Assembly: GCA_002709405.1 (NCBI GenBank) | Contig: PAQV01000004.1 | Coordinates: 1-42,029 of the forward strand | Source of the DNA: Paracoccaceae bacterium | GTDB taxonomy: Bacteria > Pseudomonadota > Alphaproteobacteria > Rhodobacterales > Rhodobacteraceae | Length of the DNA stretch: 42,029 bases | Direction of reading: 5' to 3' | Shown: positions 18,660 through 26,255 of the stretch, in pieces | How the letters are laid out: each line of letters opens with the position of its first letter | Position numbering within the stretch: position 1 is the stretch's first letter | Made by a program: the position numbers and the translations under genes | Notes under the pieces: model-generated | The model's input: only the letters and a program-made list of their open reading frames with translations | The model's database searches: none | What the model was told of the DNA's origin: nothing

Positions 18660-19185
18660 TGCGCCGGCTCGCCCTCGCCTGTCGATTGGGGTCCGACGCT
18701 CCGCGGGGCTCTGTGTTGATCTCGAACATCGCGGCACTGTGGGCGGCAGACTTGATGGATCGGGCGACACATAGACGGGGTACCTGACGCGTGGCGGGCG
18801 CATGTTCGAGCCTAACTTCGTATGCACCCTTGATCTGATGTCTGCGATTCCGGCCCCTGGTGATCCGTCGTTCTCTGTCAGGGATGGCATCCTGGCCGTT
18901 AACCGAATGGTGCCGGGCCGCACGGAATGCCGGATCCTTCGCGATGGCCAGAAAGCCGAGGACCGGTATCGCCTTGGTCTTGGGCCCGAAGAGATCGTGG
19001 CGCTTAGCCGCCTGCTCCTGTCGCCCGAGGGACGGCTTGGGGGTACGTAGCATAGACGACTGGTTCGGCCTCGCGTTCTTTGACAGGGATTTCTGGATCA
19101 TCTGGTCCACGATGTTCTCGTTCCAGCCGTGGCATTCGTTGACCGAGATTCGGCGCGACATGCGGCGGCTCCTGTCGTGCGCAAC
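18660..19185 (+). pseudogene. Oleate hydratase (MCRA family) remnant
   Basis: Decayed N-terminal third of an FAD-dependent oleate hydratase, which adds water to unsaturated fatty acids. In one frame from about 18715 I read VGGRLDGSGDT, then TAG (18772-18774) where the family has Glu, then TGYLTRGGRMFEPNFVCTLD and LMSAIPAPGDPSFSVRDGIL, through RDGQKAEDRYRLGLGPEE and LLLSPEGRLG. After a 1-base gain in the G5 run at about 19035-19040, the next frame gives SIDDWF, FFDRDFWIIWSTMFSFQPWH and SLTEIRRDMRRLL, the family hallmark. Upstream (RRLALACRLGSDAP) the trace fades. Beyond 19185 nothing of the catalytic remainder is seen, so the 3' two thirds are deleted. The best-preserved ORF (18802-19050, 82 codons) might otherwise be taken for a small protein. 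Confidence 0.8.
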
Positions 19186-19458
19186 GACCGCGAGCCGCGC
19201 GCTGCTCCGGGCGGCCAGGGTCCTTCTGTCCGGCTAGATTTCCAAGCGTCCCATGGACCGGTGCCACGCATGGCCGCGACGCACTCAACTCACCAAGCAT
19301 CCCGCAACTGCGGGCCATTCACTACGTCTGACCCGATTCCGGACAGGTCACCACATCCCACGATCACGCGCTCGCACGGACCTCTATTCCCACCGACATC
19401 GCCGCCAAACCCGCAGCAGACGTCGATGAGGCATATAGGCGTCAATCCGCAGGGCGCG
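19186..19458. other. Non-coding spacer after oleate hydratase remnant
   Basis: 273 bases with open frames on both strands but no codon bias or motif I can support. It ends at the 3' end of the minus-strand DUF1254 gene. Probably residue of the deletion that removed most of the oleate hydratase gene. Confidence 0.4.
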
Positions 19459-20460
19459 TCAGTTCACCGGATCGATCGGCGGAAAGGTCCAGCTGCTGTC
19501 GAGGATTTCGGCGCGCGGCTGATAGAGCCGGACCGTGTAGTTCCAGCCCGGCGTGAGGGGGATGCAGTTGTTCCGGCCATCCTCGCAGGCGCCGAAATGG
19601 ATGGTGTAGGACCCGTCTTCATTCGGAGTGGCAGAGGTGTTGTTGTAGCTGTTCCGCCCCAGATCGTTGGGCGCGAGGAAGCCGTCGGCGTCGTAGACGG
19701 TGATCGACCAGAAGGCGTCCACCGGCACGTCCTTTAGCGTCACGGCATGGGGGGTCTCGCCGTCATTCAGGTCGACAGCGTCGACAAAGGCGCTGGCCGT
19801 CGTGGCGGGCTGCCCCGCCCAGCCTGCCATTCCAATCAGGTGGCCCAGCGGGTCCACCTCGTCGCGGCGGCCAAAGGCGATGCTGGCATCAAGGCCCACG
19901 GCCGCGGCGAGGTCGCTGATCGCCTTCCGCGCGGCGGCAAGGGCTTCAAGGTCCCACTCCGGTGCCTCAAAAGGGCCAGATCCGCCGCCTTCGAGCTGTA
20001 TTCCGTCCTGCACCGCATGGGCGCGGGCGGCATCGCCAGGATCGCCCGCGTCGATGAAGGTGCGGAACAGGAGCATCGCGAAACGGGTCCCGACCTCGTC
20101 CTCGGTCAGCTGATAGGCGCCGGGTTCGGCATAGGCGAAGTTGTAGTGGTCCTGGCTGATCACCAGCACCGACTGGAACCGCCCGTCGCCCTGCGGCAGC
20201 GTGACCGTCACCGGCTTGGACAGATCGATGATGGCCGCCGAATACAAGGTGTCCTGGTTGGGCCGGATGATCGGCTGCGGCGCATCGGCAGAGGCGACCT
20301 TGCGCTCATGGGCGATCTCGCCGACGCTGGTCCCGTTGCCCTGCATTGTGAGCCGGAACATCGTGTCGCTCTCGGCGCGCATGAGGGTCTGGATCGTGAT
20401 GTCCTCGGCGAGGAGCGGCGCGGGCAAGGCGAGCGCGAGGGCAAGAAGGAGATGTCGCAT
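19459..20460 (-). CDS. Exported DUF1254/DUF1214 protein (downstream copy)
   Basis: A 333-residue secreted protein with signal peptide MRHLLLALALALPAPLLA followed by EDITIQ. The N-terminal DUF1254 domain shows IIRPNQDTLYSAAIIDLS and VLVISQDHYNF. The C-terminal DUF1214 domain shows VPVDAFWSITVYDADGFLAP, GSYTIHFG and TPGWNYTVRLYQPR with a closing SSWTFPPIDP. The two domains together are typical; biochemical function is unknown, and a periplasmic location is expected. An upstream in-frame extension to 20574 would overlap the preceding gene and remove the signal peptide, so ATG 20460, with AAAGGA upstream, is preferred. It lies 16 bases behind a paralogue, forming a two-gene operon divergent from an AraC regulator. 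Confidence 0.88.
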   Translation of the reverse strand: MRHLLLALALALPAPLLAEDITIQTLMRAESDTMFRLTMQGNGTSVGEIAHERKVASADAPQPIIRPNQDTLYSAAIIDLSKPVTVTLPQGDGRFQSVLVISQDHYNFAYAEPGAYQLTEDEVGTRFAMLLFRTFIDAGDPGDAARAHAVQDGIQLEGGGSGPFEAPEWDLEALAAARKAISDLAAAVGLDASIAFGRRDEVDPLGHLIGMAGWAGQPATTASAFVDAVDLNDGETPHAVTLKDVPVDAFWSITVYDADGFLAPNDLGRNSYNNTSATPNEDGSYTIHFGACEDGRNNCIPLTPGWNYTVRLYQPRAEILDSSWTFPPIDPVN

Positions 20461-20476
20461 GGTCTCGGTCCTTTGT

Positions 20477-21544
20477 TCAATTCGCCGGCTGGACTTCGGG
20501 GAAGGTCCACGATCCGTCGAGCACCTCCGGAGACGCCCGGTAGAGCCGCACGGTGTATTGCCACCCCTCGACAAGCGGCAGGCAGTTCACGCGCCCGTCC
20601 TCGCAGCCGCCCAGGTGCACGGTCATGCTGCCATCCTCGTTACGGGTCCCATTGACGGAATTGACGACATAGGCGCCAAGGGCGTTCGGCGCGAAATAGC
20701 GGTCCGCATCATAGACGCTGACCGACCAGAAATCCTTGACCGGCACCTCGGCAGGCACCTCGATCTTATATGTCCCGACCGGCAGGTTCGGCGAGATCCC
20801 GAGATAGAGCGCTTCATCCTCGGGCAAGCCGCCCCAGCCCCCGGCCGTCCCGATGAAATGCCGCACCGGATCGACATCCTCCTTCCTGCCGAACATGCGG
20901 AAACTGTCCGGCAGGTAGGCGCCGACACCGACGGCGGCCCGTACAAGCCCCATGTAGCTCTCCTCGTCGTAGAGCGGGACGATGAAGGGCTCGGACGAGG
21001 TGGCCTCGATCGACATCTGATCCTGGATCGCATGCACGGCGGCCAGATCCGCAGGGTCAGTGGCATCCAGCAGAACGCGCAGGTAGACGGCGACATAGGG
21101 CGTATCGAACCTGTCCATGTCGAGCGTATAGGTGCCGCCACCGTGGACGACCGTGTTGAGGTAGTGATCCTGGTTGATGATCATCGCCGACATGTAGCGG
21201 TCGCCGACATCGGGAAGTGTGAAGGTGGCGCCCTCGCTGATATCGATGATCGCGGCGCTATAAAGCGTATCCCGGTTCGCGCTGATTGTCGTCTGAGCGT
21301 CGACGGGCATCATATCGCGGAAATGATAGAATGTGTTCACCCCTCCGGCGAGGGCGACATATTTGCCGAACTCGATATCCGTCGCGGCACGGATGAAATT
21401 ATCGACCGTGACCGGGATGTCCCTGCTGTCGGCAAGTTGATCCACCGTGGCATCGAAATTCTGGGAAAAAGCAGGAGCCGAATTGACGGCGGCCAAGAAT
21501 GCCATCGCCAAAAATCTGCCGTTCGCCATATATCCAAATCTCAT
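20477..21544 (-). CDS. Exported DUF1254/DUF1214 protein (upstream copy)
   Basis: A 355-residue paralogue of the next gene. The signal peptide lies within MRFGYMANGRFLAMAFLAAV, and cleavage after AFS is likely. DUF1254 signatures are ISANRDTLYSAAIIDIS and SAMIINQDHYLN; DUF1214 signatures are VPVKDFWSVSVYDADRYFAP, GSMTVHLGGCEDG and EGWQYTVRLYRASPE. The open frame extends far upstream (to 21823) through the divergent regulator gene, but that part is a shadow; the ATG at 21544 fits the signal peptide. It is first gene of the operon with the downstream copy. The tandem arrangement suggests duplication followed by divergence in the middle region, which is poorly shared. Confidence 0.88.
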   Translation of the reverse strand: MRFGYMANGRFLAMAFLAAVNSAPAFSQNFDATVDQLADSRDIPVTVDNFIRAATDIEFGKYVALAGGVNTFYHFRDMMPVDAQTTISANRDTLYSAAIIDISEGATFTLPDVGDRYMSAMIINQDHYLNTVVHGGGTYTLDMDRFDTPYVAVYLRVLLDATDPADLAAVHAIQDQMSIEATSSEPFIVPLYDEESYMGLVRAAVGVGAYLPDSFRMFGRKEDVDPVRHFIGTAGGWGGLPEDEALYLGISPNLPVGTYKIEVPAEVPVKDFWSVSVYDADRYFAPNALGAYVVNSVNGTRNEDGSMTVHLGGCEDGRVNCLPLVEGWQYTVRLYRASPEVLDGSWTFPEVQPAN

Positions 21545-21619
21545 GAGTCCCCCACCAAATCTCCGAGTCTCGCGCACGATATCATGGCGCCACCGGTCAT
21601 TTTCTGACAAAGCGACGGC
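21545..21619. promoter_or_regulatory. Divergent promoter region, DUF1254 operon / AraC regulator
   Basis: Only 75 bases separate the divergent start codons, so both promoters must share this spacer and the regulator probably controls the DUF1254 operon. I see no clean dyad; asymmetric half-sites are usual for AraC proteins. Confidence 0.4.
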
Positions 21620-22627
21620 ATGAGACAGAAGCTGGTGAACATCGTTGAATTGGCCCATGTCGTGGATATCCTCGACGGCTTCGTCCCAAGGCGCACGGTC
21701 AACAAAGCGCTCCAATCGGCTGGCCTGGATCGCAAGATGCTCTCCGAAGGAGCCGGCTTCATTTCCTACGGGGCCGAGGCCGTCATTCTGGAATCTGTCG
21801 CCCGCATGACAGGCGAACGCCATCTGGGGGCCAGGGTTGGCCAGGCCTTCGATTACCTGGCCTACGGAGCCTATGCGACCTACGTGCTGGGCGCGCCCGA
21901 TCTGAGATCTGCGCTTGACCGCGGGCGGCGCGCCTTATCGCTGACGCATCCCGGCTCTGAAATCGTCATCCGACAGACGGACACACACGTGGTTGTCGGA
22001 CGAGATTCAAAGGGTCTGTCGGTCGTCGGCCACCGGCACCTCGACGAAGGGGCACTGTTCGTTATCTCGAAGGTGGTCAGGTATTTCCTCGGGGCGGACT
22101 GGCGGCCCGATTGGTTTGAACTCCCCGAAGGCAATAGCAATGACACATCAAAGCTGGCGGATCTGCTCGGCGCACCTGTGAGGACGGGAGCCCCGTCACC
22201 GTCCGTGGCCATTCGGCTTGGCGATCTTGCCACCCTGAACCCGGACCCTTTGCACACTCAGAAGACGATTACACTGGAAGAACTCGGGGCGCTTATGGGT
22301 ATCGAACCCGTACAATCCATGGAAAGCGCGGTTCTTCAAATCATACGCGCTCATTTTCCGACACGTATCCCTTCCGAGAGCAAAGTCGCGGCCCATCTTG
22401 CAATTGGCCCCAGGTCACTTCAAAGGGCCCTTGGTGCGGAAGGGACGTCATACAGGACAATCCGGTCCATGTTCATCGAGGAGCAGGCACGCGATATGCT
22501 TCGAAACTCTGACATTCCAGTCGAACGCATCGCCGCCATGTTGGGATATAAAGAGCCGAAAAGCTTTCGCCGTGCGTTCAGGGAGTGGACCGGGTCTTCA
22601 CCAAAGGGCTTCCGGGCCACGGGATGA
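21620..22627 (+). CDS. AraC family transcriptional regulator
   Basis: A 335-residue regulator with an N-terminal effector domain of the type found in OruR/ArgR-like AraC proteins (Pfam Arabinose_bd, about residues 25-215; GARVGQAFDYLAYGAYATYV). The C-terminal AraC double helix-turn-helix (about 235-332) shows SKVAAHLAIGPRSLQRALGA, RSMFIEEQARDMLRNSDIP, then the hallmark IAAMLGYKEPKSFRRAFREW followed by TGSSPKGFR. It is divergent from two DUF1254/DUF1214 genes, its likely targets. The inducer is unknown; related regulators sense amino acids or hydrophobic metabolites. Confidence 0.92.
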   Translation: MRQKLVNIVELAHVVDILDGFVPRRTVNKALQSAGLDRKMLSEGAGFISYGAEAVILESVARMTGERHLGARVGQAFDYLAYGAYATYVLGAPDLRSALDRGRRALSLTHPGSEIVIRQTDTHVVVGRDSKGLSVVGHRHLDEGALFVISKVVRYFLGADWRPDWFELPEGNSNDTSKLADLLGAPVRTGAPSPSVAIRLGDLATLNPDPLHTQKTITLEELGALMGIEPVQSMESAVLQIIRAHFPTRIPSESKVAAHLAIGPRSLQRALGAEGTSYRTIRSMFIEEQARDMLRNSDIPVERIAAMLGYKEPKSFRRAFREWTGSSPKGFRATG

Positions 22628-22660
22628 TCTTCAAGATAGGCCGGGGCGCCGGCGATCGCC

Positions 22661-22807
22661 ATCGGGATGTCGCGGCCGACCCGGTCGGCGCCTTTCGGGG
22701 CGTATCGGGATGGCATGGAAGCCTACGAGCGTGTGTTGACGTCGAAGGACCGTCAGGTGGTCGAATTGGAGGACTGGTCGCATTACGCCTTGTACGACCG
22801 GGCTTGA
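22661..22807 (+). pseudogene. 3' scrap of an alpha/beta hydrolase gene
   Basis: In the frame ending with TGA at 22805-22807 the sequence reads SAPFGAYRDGMEAYERVLTS and then KDRQVVELEDWSHYALYDRA. The strand-turn-His pattern EDWSHYALYD matches the catalytic-His end of YcjY/dienelactone-hydrolase-like alpha/beta hydrolases (usually ..GxxHxxLYD). No start, nucleophile elbow or upstream part is present, and an in-frame stop precedes it. It is probably what remains of a gene deleted between the two regulators. Moderate confidence, because only ~45 residues survive. Confidence 0.45.
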
Positions 22808-22882
22808 GAGTTCTGCGGACCATCGAGCTTAGATCGGCAAATTTTATTGTACATTAGCCGGAATGTCCGCCACCGTGACCGC

Positions 22883-23767
22883 ATGCGACGTCTCCCTTCC
22901 ACCCAGGCGCTGCGAGCGCTCGAGTCCTTCTCCCGACTAGGTACGATCTGGCAGGTGGGGGAAGAGCTTGGCTTGTCAAAAAGCGCGGTATCGCACCAAT
23001 TGAGGCAGCTTGAACGCGAACTCGGGTTCGCCTTGACGACGAAGACAGGCACGCGGCTGGAGATGACCCCCCTGGGTCGAAATTATGCGTCTGATATCCG
23101 CCGGGCGTTTGGAATTCTGGCCAGTTCGGCGTTGCAATCCGCCAGCCAGGGCGTTTCGGGAAACCTGACCGTCAGCGCACCGGCTGCCTTTGCAAGCAAT
23201 TGGCTTTGCACGATCATCTCGGAATTCATCGAGACTTATCCCGGGGTGGACCTCCGTCTTGTGACCCCTCGCCGGGTGGATGACGTAAGCAGCCCTGATA
23301 TCGATGTTTTCATTGCATTTGGAGGGGACTTCTTGGGCAACGTCGAGGCCGAGAAATTGACGTCGATCGAACACATCCCCCTGTGCAGCCCGGCCTACTC
23401 GAACCGGTTTGACGGCTTCCCGGACATGGCCAGCCTCTCGCGGGCGACTTTGCTGCACATGACCGACACCTCTGAATGGGCCGCCTGGTTGCGGCTGGTC
23501 GACGAGCCGGAAGACTTGGCTTGTCGCGGGATCATTTTCTCGGATATGAACCTTGTCTATTCGGCAGCACTGGCCGGACAAGGCATCGCCATGGGTGATG
23601 ATTTCGTGTGCGCGGAGGCGATCGAGAGCGGATTGCTCGTCCGTCCCTTTCAAAAGGCGCTCCCGACAGAGGGCGCTTATTACCTCGTCCATTCGCGTGA
23701 AAGCGCCCCGACTCCCGTTCGTGATGCATTTGTTGGCTGGCTCAAGCTGGCCCTGCACGGACGTTGA
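22883..23767 (+). CDS. LysR family regulator, GcvA-like
   Basis: A 294-residue LysR-type regulator. The winged HTH at the N-terminus reads RRLPSTQALRALESFSRLGT and then VGEELGLSKSAVSHQLRQLE, with the SxSAVSHQLRxLE helix typical of the GcvA/AmpR branch. The effector domain (about 90-294) includes the usual GNLTVSAPAAFASNWL and DVFIAFGG. Starting at ATG 22883 gives the family's normal N-terminus; an upstream in-frame TTG at 22847 would add 12 residues without a better ribosome site. It precedes a truncated ABC ATPase and a ureohydrolase on the same strand, 128 bases away, and might control them. No ligand can be inferred. Confidence 0.92.
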   Translation: MRRLPSTQALRALESFSRLGTIWQVGEELGLSKSAVSHQLRQLERELGFALTTKTGTRLEMTPLGRNYASDIRRAFGILASSALQSASQGVSGNLTVSAPAAFASNWLCTIISEFIETYPGVDLRLVTPRRVDDVSSPDIDVFIAFGGDFLGNVEAEKLTSIEHIPLCSPAYSNRFDGFPDMASLSRATLLHMTDTSEWAAWLRLVDEPEDLACRGIIFSDMNLVYSAALAGQGIAMGDDFVCAEAIESGLLVRPFQKALPTEGAYYLVHSRESAPTPVRDAFVGWLKLALHGR

Positions 23768-23815
23768 GCAAAGCGTTAAGCCAATCCCCATTGTTCGATT
23801 TTGTTCGTCGTTGAG

Positions 23816-23830
23816 GCGAAAACGTTTCGC
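23816..23830. promoter_or_regulatory. LacI-type operator-like dyad
   Basis: GCGAAAACGTTTCGC, with the AAACGTTT core centred on CG that LacI/PurR-family proteins bind, sits 66 bases before the ABC ATPase start. No LacI-family gene is in the window, so binding is speculative. Confidence 0.3.
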
Positions 23831-23895
23831 TTGTGCCACACCGGCGGGTTGGCCCTATCAACGGGCAGGCATCACAAGCGAACAGGACAGACAGA

Positions 23896-24417
23896 GTGCG
23901 TATCTCCCCCGTCGCAATCGAAACCGTTTCGATCGGGAAGGACGTCGGCGACTTCACGGCGCTTGAAGATATCTCGATGAAGGTCGAGGTCGGCGAGTTC
24001 CTGTCGTTCCTCGGTCCGTCGGGTTCGGGAAAAACCACCCTGCTCATGATCCTTGCCGGTTTCGAGAAGGCGACGCGTGGCTCGCTGCTCATCGACGGGT
24101 TTGATCGCACCCGTTCTGCGGCGGAAACGCGGGGCTTCGGGATGGTCTTTCAGGGATACGCGCTGTTTCCGCATCTGACCGTCGCGCAGAACATCGCGTT
24201 TCCGCTGAAGGTCCAGAAGCGGTCAGCCACCGAAATCCGCAAGCGGATCGGCGAGATGATCGATCTGGTCGGCCTGTCGGGACATGCGCACAAGAAGCCG
24301 TCCGGCCTGTCAAGCGGCCAGCAGCAGCGCGTGGCCCTCGCCCGGGCGCTTGCTTACGACCCCCCGGTCCTTCTGCTCGATGGCCCTCTCTTCCCAATCT
24401 CACAAGGTACATCATGA
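23896..24417 (+). pseudogene. ABC transporter ATPase, truncated after signature motif
   Basis: ATP-binding subunit of the polyamine/iron type (PotA-like), cut short at 173 residues where ~350 are usual. Present are Walker A (GPSGSGKTTLL), the Q-loop (MVFQGYALFPH), the signature as LSSGQQQRVALARAL and the first half of Walker B (VLLLD). The next residue, normally the catalytic Glu, is Gly, and the protein then ends GPLFPISQGTS. The D-loop, H-switch and C-terminal regulatory domain are missing, so it cannot hydrolyse ATP normally. Its stop overlaps the next start as ATGA. A deletion that fused the front of this gene to the leader of the ureohydrolase gene explains this and the absence of permease and binding-protein genes. 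GTG 23896 is preferred as start; an upstream in-frame codon (23833) adds an atypical leader. Confidence 0.8.
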
Positions 24418-25370
24418 CCCAGACCAAGAATAATCAGCCGCTCAGCGGCAATGAAATGCCACGCGTCGGCGGGCCCGCCACCATGATGCGTCTGCCGTCG
24501 CAGACAACGGCTGAGGGCCTTGACGCCTGCTTCATCGGCATTCCGATGGACATCGGGTCGTCGAACCGCTCGGGCACCCGTCTCGGACCACGGCAGATCC
24601 GGGACGAAAGCCGCATGGTGCGCCCCTACAACATCAGAACCCGCGCGGCACCGTTCGAACGCTTGCAAGTGGCGGATGTTGGCGATGTTGCCATCAACCA
24701 GTTCGATCTGAAGAAGACGGTGAACATCATCACGGACCATTATCGTGGCATCCTGTCCCACGGAACCGTCCCGCTGACCCTGGGCGGAGACCACACGCTG
24801 ACATGGCCTGTCCTGCGGGCCATCAAGGAAAAGCATGGCCCGGTCGCCTTGATCCAGATCGATGCCCATGCCGATGCGAATGACGAAATCTTCGGAGAGC
24901 GCATTAACCATGCCACGCCGTTCCGCCGGGCCTGGGAAGATGGGTGCCTGCAGAACGACAAGGTGTTCCAGATCGGTCTGCGTGGGTCCGGCTATTCCGA
25001 TGAGGATTACGAGTGGGGTCGCCGTCAGGGGTGGACCTGCATTCAGGCCGAGGACTGCTGGCACAAGTCGCTCACACCGCTCATGGCCGAAATTCGGGAA
25101 AAGATTGGCGACGCGCCGACATACATCAGTTTCGACATCGATGGCCTGGATTCTGCCTATGCGCCGGGAACCGCTGCGATCGAGTTGGGCGGTCTGACAT
25201 CGATCCAAGCGCTCGAGATCATCCGGGGGACCGCCGGTCTCAATATCGTAGGGGCAGACGTGGTCGAGGTTTTACCCGCGCACGATCTGTCCGGGAGCAC
25301 GGCCCTGGTCGCGGCCAATCTGCTTTTCGAAATGCTCTGCGTCCTTACCGGCGTCACACCACTCCAATAG
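24414..25370 (+). CDS. Agmatinase/ureohydrolase family protein
   Basis: A 318-residue binuclear-metal ureohydrolase of the arginase superfamily, agmatinase/guanidinobutyrase branch, which releases urea from a guanidino compound. The metal ligands are visible as LGGDHTLTWP (His), QIDAHADAND (Asp-x-His-x-Asp) and SFDIDGLD (Asp-x-Asp). The next motif, usually PGTGTPE, reads PGTAAIELGGLTS, keeping the Glu but losing the Gly-Thr-Pro. The N-terminus GIPMDIGSSNRSGTRLGPRQ is typical of the agmatinase branch. The start overlaps the truncated ABC ATPase stop (ATGA), with AAGG upstream. The substrate is uncertain: agmatine, guanidinobutyrate, guanidinopropionate or guanidine are all handled by close relatives. 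The former ABC partner suggests an imported polyamine or guanidine compound. Confidence 0.88.
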   Translation: MTQTKNNQPLSGNEMPRVGGPATMMRLPSQTTAEGLDACFIGIPMDIGSSNRSGTRLGPRQIRDESRMVRPYNIRTRAAPFERLQVADVGDVAINQFDLKKTVNIITDHYRGILSHGTVPLTLGGDHTLTWPVLRAIKEKHGPVALIQIDAHADANDEIFGERINHATPFRRAWEDGCLQNDKVFQIGLRGSGYSDEDYEWGRRQGWTCIQAEDCWHKSLTPLMAEIREKIGDAPTYISFDIDGLDSAYAPGTAAIELGGLTSIQALEIIRGTAGLNIVGADVVEVLPAHDLSGSTALVAANLLFEMLCVLTGVTPLQ

Positions 25371-25388
25371 GTGTCGGACCCGGAAATT

Positions 25389-25412
25389 GGGGTCAAATGT
25401 CAATTTGGCCCC
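25389..25412. terminator. Hairpin after ureohydrolase gene
   Basis: GGGGTCAAA pairs with TTTGGCCCC (9 bp, one G-T) around a 6-base loop, 18 bases past the stop codon, followed by TTCAAT. It lacks a strong T-run, so it is a moderate terminator at best. The phrase also recalls ends of insertion sequences. Confidence 0.45.
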
Positions 25413-25613
25413 TTCAATCCTGCGCAGAACGGATGATGGCCCGGCCGGTTGCTGCCGCAGGCGTTGGGCCATTGCCCGGTGCCTGCCCGCGACCATGGAC
25501 TATGAAATTTCGTCCAGCGGCAACCGCATCCAATCCTTCAGATGCAGCTCGAACTGCCCCGCGTGATATGCGGGGCAGTCAGTGCGGGACCGGAAAAATC
25601 AAGTCAGCACCAA

Positions 25614-26228
25614 TTAAAGATTGGTCGCCCGCTCAATCGCCTTCACCTGGTCTCCGGCCGGATCGGCCGTCAACAGCGAGGGCTGGAACCGGACCGCTTC
25701 AATCTGCGCGACACCGATGAAATCGAGCCACCATTCCAGATAGATCGAATGGTGATCGGTACCGTATTTCGCCGGCGCACCAGGCGCGTAGACGCCGGAT
25801 GTATAGAATACCCGCGCCGTCTTGTCGCTTAGCAGGCCGCTATAGCCCGCCTCGGGATCGAAACCAAACAGCAATCCGGGCTGGGTGATGATGTCGATAT
25901 ACTGCTTGAGCTTGTAGGGGATGCCGCCATTCCACATCGGCACCGACAGGACATATTCGTCGGCCTCGATGAAGCGGGCCGTAATGGCCGTGACCTGATC
26001 CCAGGCGCTCTGGCGCGGGGCGTCCATGTCGCCCACTCCGAAGAAGGTCATCTTTGCCGCCGCCTTGTCTCCGTCAAATTCCGGCAAATCGGCCTGCCAG
26101 AGATCGAGCCTATCAACAATGACGTCGGCTTGTGCCGCCTGCCGGGCTGCAAGATAGGCCTTGGCCAGCTTGCTCGATTGCGACGCCGCGCCGCGCGGAG
26201 AGGCGGCGATGTAAAGGATCTTGGTCAT
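25614..26228 (-). CDS. azoR: FMN-dependent NADH-azoreductase
   Basis: A 204-residue flavodoxin-fold enzyme of the AzoR family, which uses NADH and FMN to reduce azo compounds and quinones in two-electron steps. The phosphate-binding opening is KILYIAASPRGAASQSSKLA; the flavin-contact block is VLSVPMWNGGIPYKLKQYID, followed by the closing GLLSDKTARVFYTSGVY. The length matches the family. There is no signal peptide, so it is cytosolic. It lies 27 bases downstream of an exported alpha/beta hydrolase on the same strand, so the two are probably cotranscribed from the promoter shared with the divergent CGNR regulator gene. Confidence 0.93.
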   Translation of the reverse strand: MTKILYIAASPRGAASQSSKLAKAYLAARQAAQADVIVDRLDLWQADLPEFDGDKAAAKMTFFGVGDMDAPRQSAWDQVTAITARFIEADEYVLSVPMWNGGIPYKLKQYIDIITQPGLLFGFDPEAGYSGLLSDKTARVFYTSGVYAPGAPAKYGTDHHSIYLEWWLDFIGVAQIEAVRFQPSLLTADPAGDQVKAIERATNL

Positions 26229-26255
26229 TGGCTTGTTCCTTTCAGGTTGTTGAAA

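Noticed and set aside
18523..19161. 212-codon minus-strand ORF through the oleate hydratase remnant
   Set aside because: Its Arg/Ser/His-rich composition is that of an antisense shadow; the plus-strand remnant explains the region better.
25371..25613. Insertion-sequence end after the ureohydrolase (GGGGTCAAA...TTTGGCCCC)
   Set aside because: No transposase frame or matching second terminal repeat within the window; kept only as a terminator-like hairpin.
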